From: a virus
Length of the DNA: 34,151 bases
Reading direction: 5' to 3' (one strand)
IMG/VR virus record: IMGVR_UViG_3300035010_000009
Coordinates: 1-34,151 of that record
The notes below the pieces were generated by a model. That model was not told the origin of the DNA, did no database searches, and worked only from the letters and a program-made list of their open reading frames with translations. Below, in pieces: positions 14,063 to 21,711 of this stretch (positions are counted from its first letter, which is position 1; every line of letters begins with the position of its first letter). The position numbers were made by a program, and so were the translations under genes.

Positions 14063-14134
14063 TATATTTGCATTATAGAGAGACCAGGATAAGCTGCTCT
14101 TTATGCTCAAAACCACTTTTATAGTGGTTTTTTT
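14063..14134 (+). ncRNA. Candidate short plus-strand RNA inside the minus-strand head operon
   Basis: A perfect TAnnTTTG box (TATATTTG, 14063-14070) is followed 39 bases later by a terminator hairpin with a T-run, on the plus strand. A transcript would run from about 14077 to about 14134 (near 58 nt) and carry no ORF. It is antisense to the gap between the gpG-like and MuF genes and to the MuF stop. No -33 TTTG is seen at the right distance, so the promoter is uncertain. Confidence 0.35.
14109..14134 (+). terminator. Hairpin terminator, stronger on the plus strand
   Basis: AAAACCACT (14109-14117) pairs with AGTGGTTTT (14123-14131) around a 5-nt loop, with Ts at 14128-14134. On the minus strand only four Ts follow the stem, so it is a weak terminator for the MuF gene. 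Confidence 0.6.
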
Positions 14135-15212
14135 ATTTTACAAAATATATTTTTCCATTAACGATGTAAATGATTTGCTTAAACTCAAAATCACTTTGTC
14201 CTTTATACATTTTGATGCCCGTCTCTAATCTTATTATTGAAAACTTGGAAGCATCAGGAAAATGAAGGATTGCGATATCGGCTCTTTTACTTTTACTATG
14301 ATTTAAAGCATTTTTAATAGTGTTTTTCCCATCTCCCAAAATAGAACTGATATCGAAGCTGTCACCGTTTAAAGTTCCATCGAATTTTTTTCCGGGAATT
14401 TTCGAACTTTCACTCTCGAGAATTATTTCATATCCGTTATTAAAAAACAAGTCCTGAACTTCTTTTTCATACTTTCCTGTATGCTTATTGAAATTATGCT
14501 CTTTGTGGGTGGCTTTTACAGCCAAATTATCCATGTTGAAAGCAACGTCAGTAAAGTCTTTGTCTTTTTGTAATTCGTAGAATTTAAACCACCTTTCCGC
14601 GTGTTTTTCAGAATATGCTAAAACTTCTTTGGGAGTGTTGGCAATGTATGCGTTTTCATTGGTAAAGATTTCACCGTTTGCTCCCACATTATTTTTGAAT
14701 GCTTCTGGAATATCCGGATAGTTCACATTTTTCGTAGGAACGCCATTTCGGAGTTTCCTTACTGTAGTTCTGCAGTTGAAATGGTTCGGAGGAAAATAAA
14801 TCAATAGCATCGGATCATCTACAGCCATAATCACTTTATCCAGCGGGGAGCAAATATCAGAGGTTCTCCCATCCATTACCACATCAAATTGTACAAACGG
14901 AAAAATGTGTTTATCTCTCTGGATTTCCTTCCATAGTCTTGCCATTTGAGCAGCGCCAACTATCGTATTGTATTCAGTTTTTAAATACCTGTTAGAATCG
15001 CCGACAACTTTTGAAGCTTCTTTTTTAAATTCAGACCATGATCGAAGTTTGCCATCATCATCAAGTAATAAGTTTGATAATCTTATGCAGTCATTATGGT
15101 TTTTTGCAACTGAGAATTTCCACACATTGTTTTTAAGAATTTTTCTAAATTCTTCATCCGGGCTGTCCCAGTCTACAGAAGTGTCAATGCTGTCAGCAAA
15201 TTTGCCAGCCAT
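14133..15212 (-). CDS. MuF-type head morphogenesis protein with C-terminal toxin-like domain
   Basis: From ATG 15212 the product is 359 residues. Residues 1-155 match the MuF/gpF head-morphogenesis domain, with DGRTSDICSPLDKV at 114-127 and PPNHFNCRTTVRKL at 141-154. After a linker, residues 233-359 form a separate domain (ATHKEHNFNK, KYEKEVQDLFFNNGYE, KKFDGTLNGDSFDISS, then IKNALNHSKSKRADIAI). This pattern is that of polymorphic-toxin/CdiA-type C-terminal nuclease domains, with Glu249, Asp278 and Asp287 as candidate catalytic residues. MuF proteins with toxin C-termini are a known class in temperate phages. The coding frame continues upstream to about 15394 without a usable in-frame start (see next entry). 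No candidate immunity gene lies downstream. Confidence 0.75.
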   Translation of the reverse strand: MAGKFADSIDTSVDWDSPDEEFRKILKNNVWKFSVAKNHNDCIRLSNLLLDDDGKLRSWSEFKKEASKVVGDSNRYLKTEYNTIVGAAQMARLWKEIQRDKHIFPFVQFDVVMDGRTSDICSPLDKVIMAVDDPMLLIYFPPNHFNCRTTVRKLRNGVPTKNVNYPDIPEAFKNNVGANGEIFTNENAYIANTPKEVLAYSEKHAERWFKFYELQKDKDFTDVAFNMDNLAVKATHKEHNFNKHTGKYEKEVQDLFFNNGYEIILESESSKIPGKKFDGTLNGDSFDISSILGDGKNTIKNALNHSKSKRADIAILHFPDASKFSIIRLETGIKMYKGQSDFEFKQIIYIVNGKIYFVK

Positions 15213-15394
15213 TTTTTGAACCAGCGGTTTATTATAACCTTGTTCCGGAATCTTCTTGTCTTTATAAACATCTCTTATCAGGTTGACAAAATCTGCTGCC
15301 AGAAGATCAGCCCAATTAGGTTGTTTTTCATTAGCTAAATGAACACAACAATTATTATATTCCTGCTCAAGCTTTCTCCAGTCCAGCTCCTCAT
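15213..15394 (-). pseudogene. Out-of-frame 5' end of the MuF gene
   Basis: In the MuF frame the minus strand stays open from 15434 to 15213 and reads as sensible protein (EELDWRKLEQEYNNCCVHLA, then NWADLLAADFVNLIRDVYKD), but has no ATG, GTG or TTG. An ATG at 15394-15392 is one base out: its last G is also the first G of the in-frame GAG. Losing one G there (ATGGAGGAG to ATGAGGAG) explains it. As it stands, translation from this ATG stops after 19 codons, and MuF would be made only from 15212 or another non-canonical start. Confidence 0.55.
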
Positions 15395-15406
15395 ATAGAT
15401 AGAAAT

Positions 15407-16657
15407 CTACAGAGGAGCGTGGTCGAAAAAATCTTTAATTCTTTTCAAAAAACTTAACTCTTCTGCTTTTACTTTTTTCTTGCCTTTTGTGTCAGGTTCC
15501 GGATCAGTGTCTGAATCATCCGAGGAATCATCTTTCTTTTTATTTTTCGGAGTTTTTGATTTGGGAATTCCGGTAAGCTCATACCAGTAATCCTCATCAA
15601 CTCCTGATTCGGTTCTATCATCAACTTTCTCAGCAATTTCAATTTTTTGAAGCATGGTTAAACTATCTTTTTTAGGATAGTTAAACCATCCTTTTCCGGT
15701 TGGATAGCCTCTTTTTTCCAATCTTGGAAGGAACATATAATTGAGAATTTCCAACGTGTAAGTTTTATCATCTTCACTAATCTCGTTTTGAACCTCCTCA
15801 TGAGTTTCAGACTGTGATCTGCTGCTACCGTCTTTTGTTGTCATTGTTTGACCGATCAAACTGATAAGCATTTGTTCATCTATCCAGTCCAGGTATTCTT
15901 TATGAACGGCTCCTTTGCTTTCTGAGGCTATAGATTTAACCTCGCTGTTTTTGCTCATGACAATAGAACCGCCCGCCCCTCTTTTCTCCATAGTGGCTTC
16001 CATCTCTTCTCTTGCATCTTCCTCCTCAGGATCGTAGAGTCCGGCAAGAATAGGAATTCCCCACAATTCGCAGAATTCAGCGTAATCAGCTCCTCCATTT
16101 CTTTTGAAAATAGCAAAGGGAGCCACTTCCATAAGAAGGCCTAAATCATCATCCTCACCAATGTTTAAAAGGAAATCATCATTTTCGTATGGAATACCAT
16201 CATCATCTCCAATTTTTTTGAGAATGAGTTTTTTTGAGGTATCGTAATTTTTCCGATTAATGAGGCTGATATTAAAACCATCCGTAAAACTTAATTCAAT
16301 AATTGATTTTCCGAAAAATCTTGTCATAATAATATTGAAAAGTAACTTCCGGAAAACAGGAGTCTTAATCAAATCCGTCATTTCATCGACTTCTTTATTT
16401 TCATCGCTAAAAAATAGTCCTCCATTGGTTATTTTCCGAACTCTTTTTCTTACAGATTCACCTATCACAGGGTCTTTTAATATATTATCATAGATATCGT
16501 AAAGGCTGTTTCTTTTTCCTTTATCTGACGATTTAACGGCGCCAGTATATTTTGAGATATCAAGTGTTTCTCTTTTTGGAGGCTGAACAATTACAACCTG
16601 AGAAACTTTAAAGTCTGATCCTTTTTTGCTTGCAGCTAATGTTTGTACCGTTTTCAT
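15407..16657 (-). CDS. DUF935 portal protein (Mu gp29-like)
   Basis: The 416-residue protein matches the Mu-like portal family. It shows an early NSLYDIYDNILKDPVIGESV segment, an IKTPVFRKLLFNIIMTRFFG helix-rich part, and the typical FAIFKRNGGADYAEFCELWG stretch at 181-200. A Gly-rich IVMSKNSEV loop lies near 232-240. It forms the dodecameric ring through which DNA enters the head. The C-terminal 60 residues are low-complexity Asp/Lys-rich. It is somewhat shorter than Mu gp29. Gene order terminase, DUF1320, portal, MuF supports the call. Confidence 0.87.
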   Translation of the reverse strand: MKTVQTLAASKKGSDFKVSQVVIVQPPKRETLDISKYTGAVKSSDKGKRNSLYDIYDNILKDPVIGESVRKRVRKITNGGLFFSDENKEVDEMTDLIKTPVFRKLLFNIIMTRFFGKSIIELSFTDGFNISLINRKNYDTSKKLILKKIGDDDGIPYENDDFLLNIGEDDDLGLLMEVAPFAIFKRNGGADYAEFCELWGIPILAGLYDPEEEDAREEMEATMEKRGAGGSIVMSKNSEVKSIASESKGAVHKEYLDWIDEQMLISLIGQTMTTKDGSSRSQSETHEEVQNEISEDDKTYTLEILNYMFLPRLEKRGYPTGKGWFNYPKKDSLTMLQKIEIAEKVDDRTESGVDEDYWYELTGIPKSKTPKNKKKDDSSDDSDTDPEPDTKGKKKVKAEELSFLKRIKDFFDHAPL

Positions 16658-16659
16658 GG

Positions 16660-17085
16660 TTAATAATAGTTTTGTCTTTTAGTATTTGATTTATATGAAA
16701 ATGACGTCGATTTAACTGTTTCCCATTTCGGGAAATCTTTGCTGGATAATTTCATATCCTTATTTTTAAATACTGCTTTAAACCAATTTGAAGCCTCAGT
16801 ATATCTGAATTTTTTATCATCATAATCAATAGACATATTGGCAAGGCCTATTAAGTACCACATTGCAATATCTTTGATGAAGCCAACTAAAAGTTTGCTT
16901 CTCTCTTCACCCTCTTTGGCAAATATGATATCGGTATTATAAAATTTTGAAAGCTTGCTTTCGGCGTATTCAATAGCCATATCTATAGAGGCTAAAGCAA
17001 TGCTCTCATCATCTCTTATGATCTGTTTTAGCTCTTCATCATAAGCGTGAGTTTTAAGTTCGTCAACTGTAATATATTGGCTCAT
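16660..17085 (-). CDS. DUF1320 family head protein (Mu gp36-like)
   Basis: The 141-residue protein begins MSQYITVDELKTHAYDEELK and has the long helical bundle typical of DUF1320 (SIDMAIEYAESKLSKFYN, then LVGFIKDIAMWYLIG). Members are head-tail adaptor proteins in Mu-like phages. Here it lies between terminase and portal, two bases from the portal start, rather than after the capsid as in Mu. Confidence 0.78.
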   Translation of the reverse strand: MSQYITVDELKTHAYDEELKQIIRDDESIALASIDMAIEYAESKLSKFYNTDIIFAKEGEERSKLLVGFIKDIAMWYLIGLANMSIDYDDKKFRYTEASNWFKAVFKNKDMKLSSKDFPKWETVKSTSFSYKSNTKRQNYY

Positions 17086-17102
17086 TATATTTGGTATTAT
17101 GG

Positions 17103-18620
17103 TTAGTATCGTTTTTTTAAGTTTTTAAGATTGTAGTTTTTTGGAGGTTTCTTTACGGTAAAAGTTTTATTATTGATTATCCACACACCACCCTCTACAG
17201 CATCCGGAGCATCATCATGCGCCCTTGATTTTGGAGATAGTGCCAGAAATTGAAACTTTACATCGTCCATGTCCTCGGTTCCTTCCAGATAATCAGCAAA
17301 TATTAAATTCCCGTCACGGTTAAGAGGTTCCAGATTTGATTCTATTCGATAAAATTTATCTGGTTTGTCCCGCTCATCTGCCTTAAGGTTAAGCGTTCTG
17401 TTGTGCTTCTTATTTGCTTTTTTAATTTCCCGTTTTAAATCTGTATCAATCCAGGGGTATTCTATATAGAGATAAAGGGCGCTTCTGTCATTTACAAACT
17501 TTATTGCTTCAAATTGCCAGCTTATCATTTCAGCAACTGTTGTTTTGCGACATCTTGCAAAGAGTACATGATACTGTTCTTTATATTTACCAATAATAAA
17601 CATTGCTTTGAAGTCACCGCCTTTCTTATAAGATGGGTCGGTATATGCCACTAGATATTTATACTTATTTAGTGGTTGAACCTTTCCATAGTTTATTTTT
17701 TTGAATATTTTCCCTAATACAATAGGATTGTTGAAGTATTCTTTCTGCTGGGATGCTTTAGATATTTTAGAGAGAACACGGTCAATCATGGCCTCTGTGT
17801 TTTTGGTCGGCCATGTTGATTTACCATTTTCATCTCGGATGTTTACGATTTCATAAGCATCAGCAATCTCCATTGCTTTTTTAATACAACAATAATCGGC
17901 GATAATGTTTCCGTTGAAAATAACAAGTAATGGGTTCGAAATGGAACGGGTTCCGTAAACTGCTTGTTCAAACCATTCCCATTTCTTATCTATGATATCA
18001 GAGTTTCGGCAATCTTCATCAGTATCAAAATCATCCATTACAACTGAATCCGGCCTGAACTCCTCATTTCTTGCCCCTCTTGGAGCTTGCCCTGCACCTA
18101 CAGCAATAAACATGGAGCCTGAACGAGTTACAAACTCATCCTCAGCCCAATTCCCATAATTGACCTGATTCCCATAATCATTAATTAGTCTCGGGTTTTT
18201 CTCAAAGGCAAGTTTGTAAGGCTTTAAAAGTCTTACTGCAGCATCTTTGTTTGCAGAAATCATCAGGGTGAACTTTTTCTTTCCAGTACAATGCAGATAG
18301 AGCAATTCCATCATAGTACGTCCGGACTTTGAAAGCTCACGAGACCACGGTCTTACTTCATAGAACTCAGGATTCTCAAGAACTCTTTTAGTAGAACGTT
18401 TGTGAAAAGGCATCGGTTCAGCAGTACAGTATTTTTCAAAATAATATTTGAACCACGCTTCCGGATCATTTTCCAGCCTTTTGATACGATCTTCTTTTTC
18501 ATCAGGGGTCTCTGTAGTATCGACAATCTCCGTGTTTTGGAGTGACTTGTAATATTCATCCCAAAAGCTCAGAGCTTCCTTCTCCTCACGGGTATTGATT
18601 AGCTTTTTCTTGATAACCAT
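17103..18620 (-). CDS. Terminase large subunit (Mu gp28-like)
   Basis: The 505-residue protein has an ATPase half and a nuclease half. The P-loop-like stretch is atypical (PWSRELSKSGRTM, 91-103), as often in terminases; Walker B is SVVMDDFDTDE (192-202). The RNase H-fold nuclease shows Asp328 (AYTDPSYKK), Glu387 (YIEYPW) and a late HDDAPDA at 468-474. It pumps phage DNA with short host flanks into heads and cuts it when full. Its start overlaps the stop of the small subunit (TAATG type). Confidence 0.9.
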   Translation of the reverse strand: MVIKKKLINTREEKEALSFWDEYYKSLQNTEIVDTTETPDEKEDRIKRLENDPEAWFKYYFEKYCTAEPMPFHKRSTKRVLENPEFYEVRPWSRELSKSGRTMMELLYLHCTGKKKFTLMISANKDAAVRLLKPYKLAFEKNPRLINDYGNQVNYGNWAEDEFVTRSGSMFIAVGAGQAPRGARNEEFRPDSVVMDDFDTDEDCRNSDIIDKKWEWFEQAVYGTRSISNPLLVIFNGNIIADYCCIKKAMEIADAYEIVNIRDENGKSTWPTKNTEAMIDRVLSKISKASQQKEYFNNPIVLGKIFKKINYGKVQPLNKYKYLVAYTDPSYKKGGDFKAMFIIGKYKEQYHVLFARCRKTTVAEMISWQFEAIKFVNDRSALYLYIEYPWIDTDLKREIKKANKKHNRTLNLKADERDKPDKFYRIESNLEPLNRDGNLIFADYLEGTEDMDDVKFQFLALSPKSRAHDDAPDAVEGGVWIINNKTFTVKKPPKNYNLKNLKKRY

Positions 18621-19087
18621 TACCCGCGTATTTTAGATTTAATGAATGCATCCGCAATGTGTGAAACCTCTTTCGCGTTTTCAAGATCATTCCTCCTGAT
18701 AAATTTTACAAAGGAGGTCATCACCGAAATGATTTCGGGTATTCCGGAATCTTGCTCTAAAGTAGCAATGTCTTTAAGTAAAGACCTTCTCAATTGCGCC
18801 TCTTTAAAGTCTGCGAACTTTTGGCCTGCAGGTTTATTTTGTATATGTGCCTTTAGCTCTGCTAATTCATCGTACCAAGAAGCAAGGAGTTCATCTCTTG
18901 TTAATGGAATGTTTCTTTTGAGCTTAGACCAGCCTTCATCCTCAATCCATTTAGAAACGGTTTTTTCAGTTACATCAACTCTTTCAGCTAGTTCTTTTTG
19001 AGTTACGTCTTCTGTGATATAAATAAGTTTTGCAAGCTCTTGTTTTTGCAAAAGTTCATCTCTGTTTAATCTTCCTTTTTTTGCCAT
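18620..19087 (-). CDS. Terminase small subunit-like HTH protein (Mu gp27-like)
   Basis: The 155-residue protein has an N-terminal helix-turn-helix (about residues 26-53: DVTQKELAERVDVTEKTVSKW, then a conserved GW) and a helical rest (YDELAELKAHI, then AQLRRSLLKDIATLEQDSG). Small terminase subunits recognise packaging DNA and load the large subunit, encoded directly downstream. First gene of the minus-strand head operon. A perfect TAATTTTG box ends two bases before its ATG, but is not paired with a -33 box. Confidence 0.78.
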   Translation of the reverse strand: MAKKGRLNRDELLQKQELAKLIYITEDVTQKELAERVDVTEKTVSKWIEDEGWSKLKRNIPLTRDELLASWYDELAELKAHIQNKPAGQKFADFKEAQLRRSLLKDIATLEQDSGIPEIISVMTSFVKFIRRNDLENAKEVSHIADAFIKSKIRG

Positions 19088-19147
19088 TTCAAAATTATTA
19101 GTAATGCAAAATTGCTTCTATATATGGCATTACAGAAGTTAACAGTT

Positions 19148-19198
19148 TATCATACAGATGCTTTAAGGGTATGATACCCAGAATATTGCGGTATCATA
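19148..19198. promoter_or_regulatory. Late divergent control region with three 22-bp-phased TATCATA sites
   Basis: TATCATA occurs at 19148-19154 and 19192-19198 and its reverse TATGATA at 19170-19176, each exactly 22 bp apart. The last two are part of a perfect 9-bp inverted repeat (TATGATACC 19170-19178, GGTATCATA 19190-19198). The array lies between the two divergent late operons, so it is a good candidate binding site for a late activator. The wider gap 19088-19271 holds no ORF. Confidence 0.6.
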
Positions 19199-19209
19199 AA
19201 ATGAGAACT

Positions 19210-19239
19210 TTTGAGAGCGGTTTTAATGATGAAAATTTG
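19210..19239 (+). promoter_or_regulatory. Probable promoter of the rightward late operon
   Basis: TTTG at 19210-19213 and AAAATTTG at 19232-19239 (one mismatch to TAnnTTTG) are 18 bases apart. Transcription would begin near 19246, 26 bases before the ATG at 19272. The last TATCATA site is 11 bp upstream of the -33 box, as expected for an activator. Confidence 0.55.
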
Positions 19240-19271
19240 CATCATCAAAGTGAACAAAAAAACTAAAAACC

Positions 19272-20234
19272 ATGAGTAAAGCTCCATTATTTGTAGTTAG
19301 TGACGAAGCCGTTTTAAATTCTTACGGATTCGCCGTTCAAACTTCAGGTATTAATATCGAGGAAAGATTCAAAGACAATCCGGTATGTCTTGACGGTCAT
19401 ATCAATGATTCTAAACATGTTCTTGGAAAATGGATCGATATCGAAGTAAAGGACGGGAAATTATATATGAGGCCGTCTTTTGATACTAAAGATTTAGACG
19501 GAGAAGAGGTCGTGAGAAAGGTGCTTAATGGAACCATCAAAGGCAGTTCTATTGGTATCATGTTCGATCCGGTTGATATGGCTAATGTTGACGGAAAGCT
19601 TATCCTTCTTAAATGCATTTTAGTTGAAGTATCAATCGTTCCTGTTCCTTCCAATGGAAATGCAATCGCGTTGTTCTCTATGGACGGAAAAGAGTTAACG
19701 GAAAAAGATATTAAATCACTTTGTCTTTCACTTAAAACAGCAAAACCTTTTAATAACAATAAAATGAAATTAGTAACCGCTCATTTACAGCTTCCTGAGA
19801 CAGCAACGGAGGAGGCGATCTTAACAGCTATTAAAGCTAATGAACAAAAACTCACAGATTCTAAAAACGAATATGCAGCACTAAAAGTAAAATTTGATGC
19901 ACTCGAAGCAGAATCGAAGCAAAAAAACGAAGCAGAATTAACAGCAGAATTAAATGCTGCAGTTAAGGATGGAAGAATTGATGAAGCTGGTAAAGCTCCA
20001 ATTTTAGAACTCTCTCATGAAAGTGCTATGAAGCTGTTAAAATCTTTACCAATCAGAAAGCCTGTTTCATCTCAAGTAGACAATTCGGACGGGAAAACAC
20101 CTCAGGAAGTTTACGGGAAATTAAGCTGGGAGGAGTTAGATAAAGGAAACAAACTCCAAAAGCTTAAAGCGGATCATCCTGAGTATTATGCTGAAAGATT
20201 TGAGCAGAAGTTCGGAAGAAAGCCGTCTAAATAA
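19272..20234 (+). CDS. Head maturation protease/scaffold (Mu gpI-like)
   Basis: The 320-residue protein has an N-terminal prohead protease fold (about 1-135): GHIND with a candidate His43, GSSIGIMF with candidate Ser92/93, and ILVEVSIVPVP. Its C-terminal half is a charged helical scaffold (residues 180-240 rich in Lys/Glu/Ala). In Mu, gpI carries both parts and an in-frame internal start makes free scaffold gpZ. The same layout is visible here with Met165. It processes the prohead with the capsid protein encoded 31 bases downstream. Confidence 0.82.
   Translation: MSKAPLFVVSDEAVLNSYGFAVQTSGINIEERFKDNPVCLDGHINDSKHVLGKWIDIEVKDGKLYMRPSFDTKDLDGEEVVRKVLNGTIKGSSIGIMFDPVDMANVDGKLILLKCILVEVSIVPVPSNGNAIALFSMDGKELTEKDIKSLCLSLKTAKPFNNNKMKLVTAHLQLPETATEEAILTAIKANEQKLTDSKNEYAALKVKFDALEAESKQKNEAELTAELNAAVKDGRIDEAGKAPILELSHESAMKLLKSLPIRKPVSSQVDNSDGKTPQEVYGKLSWEELDKGNKLQKLKADHPEYYAERFEQKFGRKPSK
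19764..20234 (+). CDS. Candidate nested scaffold protein from an internal start
   Basis: An in-frame ATG at 19764 (Met165, MKLVTAHLQLPETA) lies exactly at the junction between protease and scaffold parts and has an A-rich AATAACAATAAA context like other starts here. It would yield a 156-residue scaffold, as Mu gpZ is made within gene I. Expression of the short form is inference. Confidence 0.4.
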   Translation: MKLVTAHLQLPETATEEAILTAIKANEQKLTDSKNEYAALKVKFDALEAESKQKNEAELTAELNAAVKDGRIDEAGKAPILELSHESAMKLLKSLPIRKPVSSQVDNSDGKTPQEVYGKLSWEELDKGNKLQKLKADHPEYYAERFEQKFGRKPSK

Positions 20235-20265
20235 CAAAATTAATAATCATAAAATTCAATAAACA

Positions 20266-21210
20266 ATGGCATTAGAAATTGAAGTATGGCATGATACCAT
20301 ACAAGAAAAACTACTTCAGGATAATAGTTTCCTTACACAGGTTGCAGATGTTTCTTCTGATAATATTATCAACGGAACTATTGTTCACATTCCTCAGGCA
20401 GGAAGCCCCTCAAATGTGGTGAAAAACAGATCGGTTTTTCCAGCTACAGTTTCAAGACGTACGGACGGTGAAGTTTTGTATCTGATTGATGAATTTACAA
20501 CCGATCCGGTTCACATTCAGGATGCAGAAAGCAAAGAGCTATCATACGACAAAAGGAGAAGTGTTCTCGATCAGGATGTAGCAAACCTATCTGATGAAGT
20601 TGCAGAAGGGATGTTGACGAACTTTATTGTTTCGCCCGTTGGAAACAATGCAACATTGCCAACTACAAGCATCTTGGAAACTTCAGGAGAAGCGGTTGCC
20701 AGTGGTCTTACTGGTTCTACCGGAAACAGGAAGGCGTATTCTATTAAAGACCTTCAAACATTAAGAAACTTCCTTATTAAGCAAAAAGCATGGACGGAAG
20801 GTCAAATGAATGTTCTTTTGACTGCTGATGCAGCGGTGCAAATGTTCCCCGCGGATTCAGCGATCACGGCGACTTACATGGCTTCTGTATCTGAAGCCGA
20901 AAGACGTTCTGGTGTTATGTATAAAGCTCAAGGATTCAATATTTTTGTTCGCTCAACAGTGTACATTCTAGCAGCCGATAAAACATTCAAAGCTCACGGA
21001 TCAGTTGTCAGCGGGACAGATTGCGAAGGAATCTTTGCTTGGAATAAGAACATGGTTGAGAAAGCTATCGGACAAACAAAAGCATTTGAAAATATCGGTG
21101 ATCCAACTTACTATGGTGATATTTATTCATTCCTTGTAAGAATGGGAGGCCGTGCGAGACGTAAAAACTTCGAAGGCTTGGTCGTAATGAAACAAGCTTC
21201 TGCTGCATAA
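20266..21210 (+). CDS. Major capsid protein (Mu gpT-like)
   Basis: The 314-residue protein follows the protease/scaffold gene and starts in an AATAAACAATGGCA context, shared with the tail tube gene and typical of highly expressed genes here. It reads as a Mu/HK97-fold capsid: helix EVWHDTIQEKLLQDN, strand-rich GTIVHIPQAGSP, a long central domain, and a C-terminal TYYGDIYSFLVRMGGRARR segment. Its length is close to Mu gpT (about 305). A strong terminator follows. Confidence 0.82.
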   Translation: MALEIEVWHDTIQEKLLQDNSFLTQVADVSSDNIINGTIVHIPQAGSPSNVVKNRSVFPATVSRRTDGEVLYLIDEFTTDPVHIQDAESKELSYDKRRSVLDQDVANLSDEVAEGMLTNFIVSPVGNNATLPTTSILETSGEAVASGLTGSTGNRKAYSIKDLQTLRNFLIKQKAWTEGQMNVLLTADAAVQMFPADSAITATYMASVSEAERRSGVMYKAQGFNIFVRSTVYILAADKTFKAHGSVVSGTDCEGIFAWNKNMVEKAIGQTKAFENIGDPTYYGDIYSFLVRMGGRARRKNFEGLVVMKQASAA

Positions 21211-21238
21211 TTTCTTCTTACTCATATCTATAATCATG

Positions 21239-21264
21239 AAAGCTCCTTTACGGAGGAGCTTTTT
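21239..21264 (+). terminator. Intrinsic terminator after the capsid gene
   Basis: AAAGCTCCT (21239-21247) pairs perfectly with AGGAGCTTT (21254-21262) around a 6-nt loop and ends in TTTTT. It would limit read-through from capsid into the lysis genes. Confidence 0.8.
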
Positions 21265-21288
21265 ATCTAAAAAAAACAACTAATAACC

Positions 21289-21711
21289 GTGAGAACCATA
21301 AAATATATAGTACTGCATTGTACTGCAACTCCTCAAACTGCAACAATTGAAAGTATTAAAAATCACTGGAAAAATGTTCTGCATTGGAAAAGCCCCGGAT
21401 ATCATTATATGATAAAACCAAACGGTGAAATTGTCAATACGCTTTCCATTGATAAAGTTTCGAATGGAGTTGCCGGATATAATACTCCCAGTATTAACAT
21501 TTCATATATCGGTGGTGTAAACTCACAAAACAAAGCTGTTGACAACAGAACAGAAGCTCAAAAACAATCTCAAATAAAGCTTTTAAAAGAGCTTAAAAAG
21601 CAGTTTCCAAACGCTGAAATTTTAGGACATCGTGATTTTCCAAACGTAAAAAAAGATTGTCCGAGTTTCGATGTTAAAAGCTGGTTGAAAGAAATAAATT
21701 TTAAAGTTTAA
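21289..21711 (+). CDS. N-acetylmuramoyl-L-alanine amidase endolysin (Amidase_2/T7 lysozyme-like)
   Basis: The 140-residue enzyme starts at GTG. Zinc ligands of the Amidase_2 family are visible: His10 (VLHCTAT), His114 (GHRDF) and Cys124 (KDCPSFD). The catalytic helpers are Tyr38 (PGYHY) and Lys122, in the order seen in T7 lysozyme. It cleaves the bond between MurNAc and L-Ala in peptidoglycan during lysis. It has no signal peptide, so it needs a holin or similar. It is followed at TAATG by a membrane protein gene. Confidence 0.92.
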   Translation: MRTIKYIVLHCTATPQTATIESIKNHWKNVLHWKSPGYHYMIKPNGEIVNTLSIDKVSNGVAGYNTPSINISYIGGVNSQNKAVDNRTEAQKQSQIKLLKELKKQFPNAEILGHRDFPNVKKDCPSFDVKSWLKEINFKV

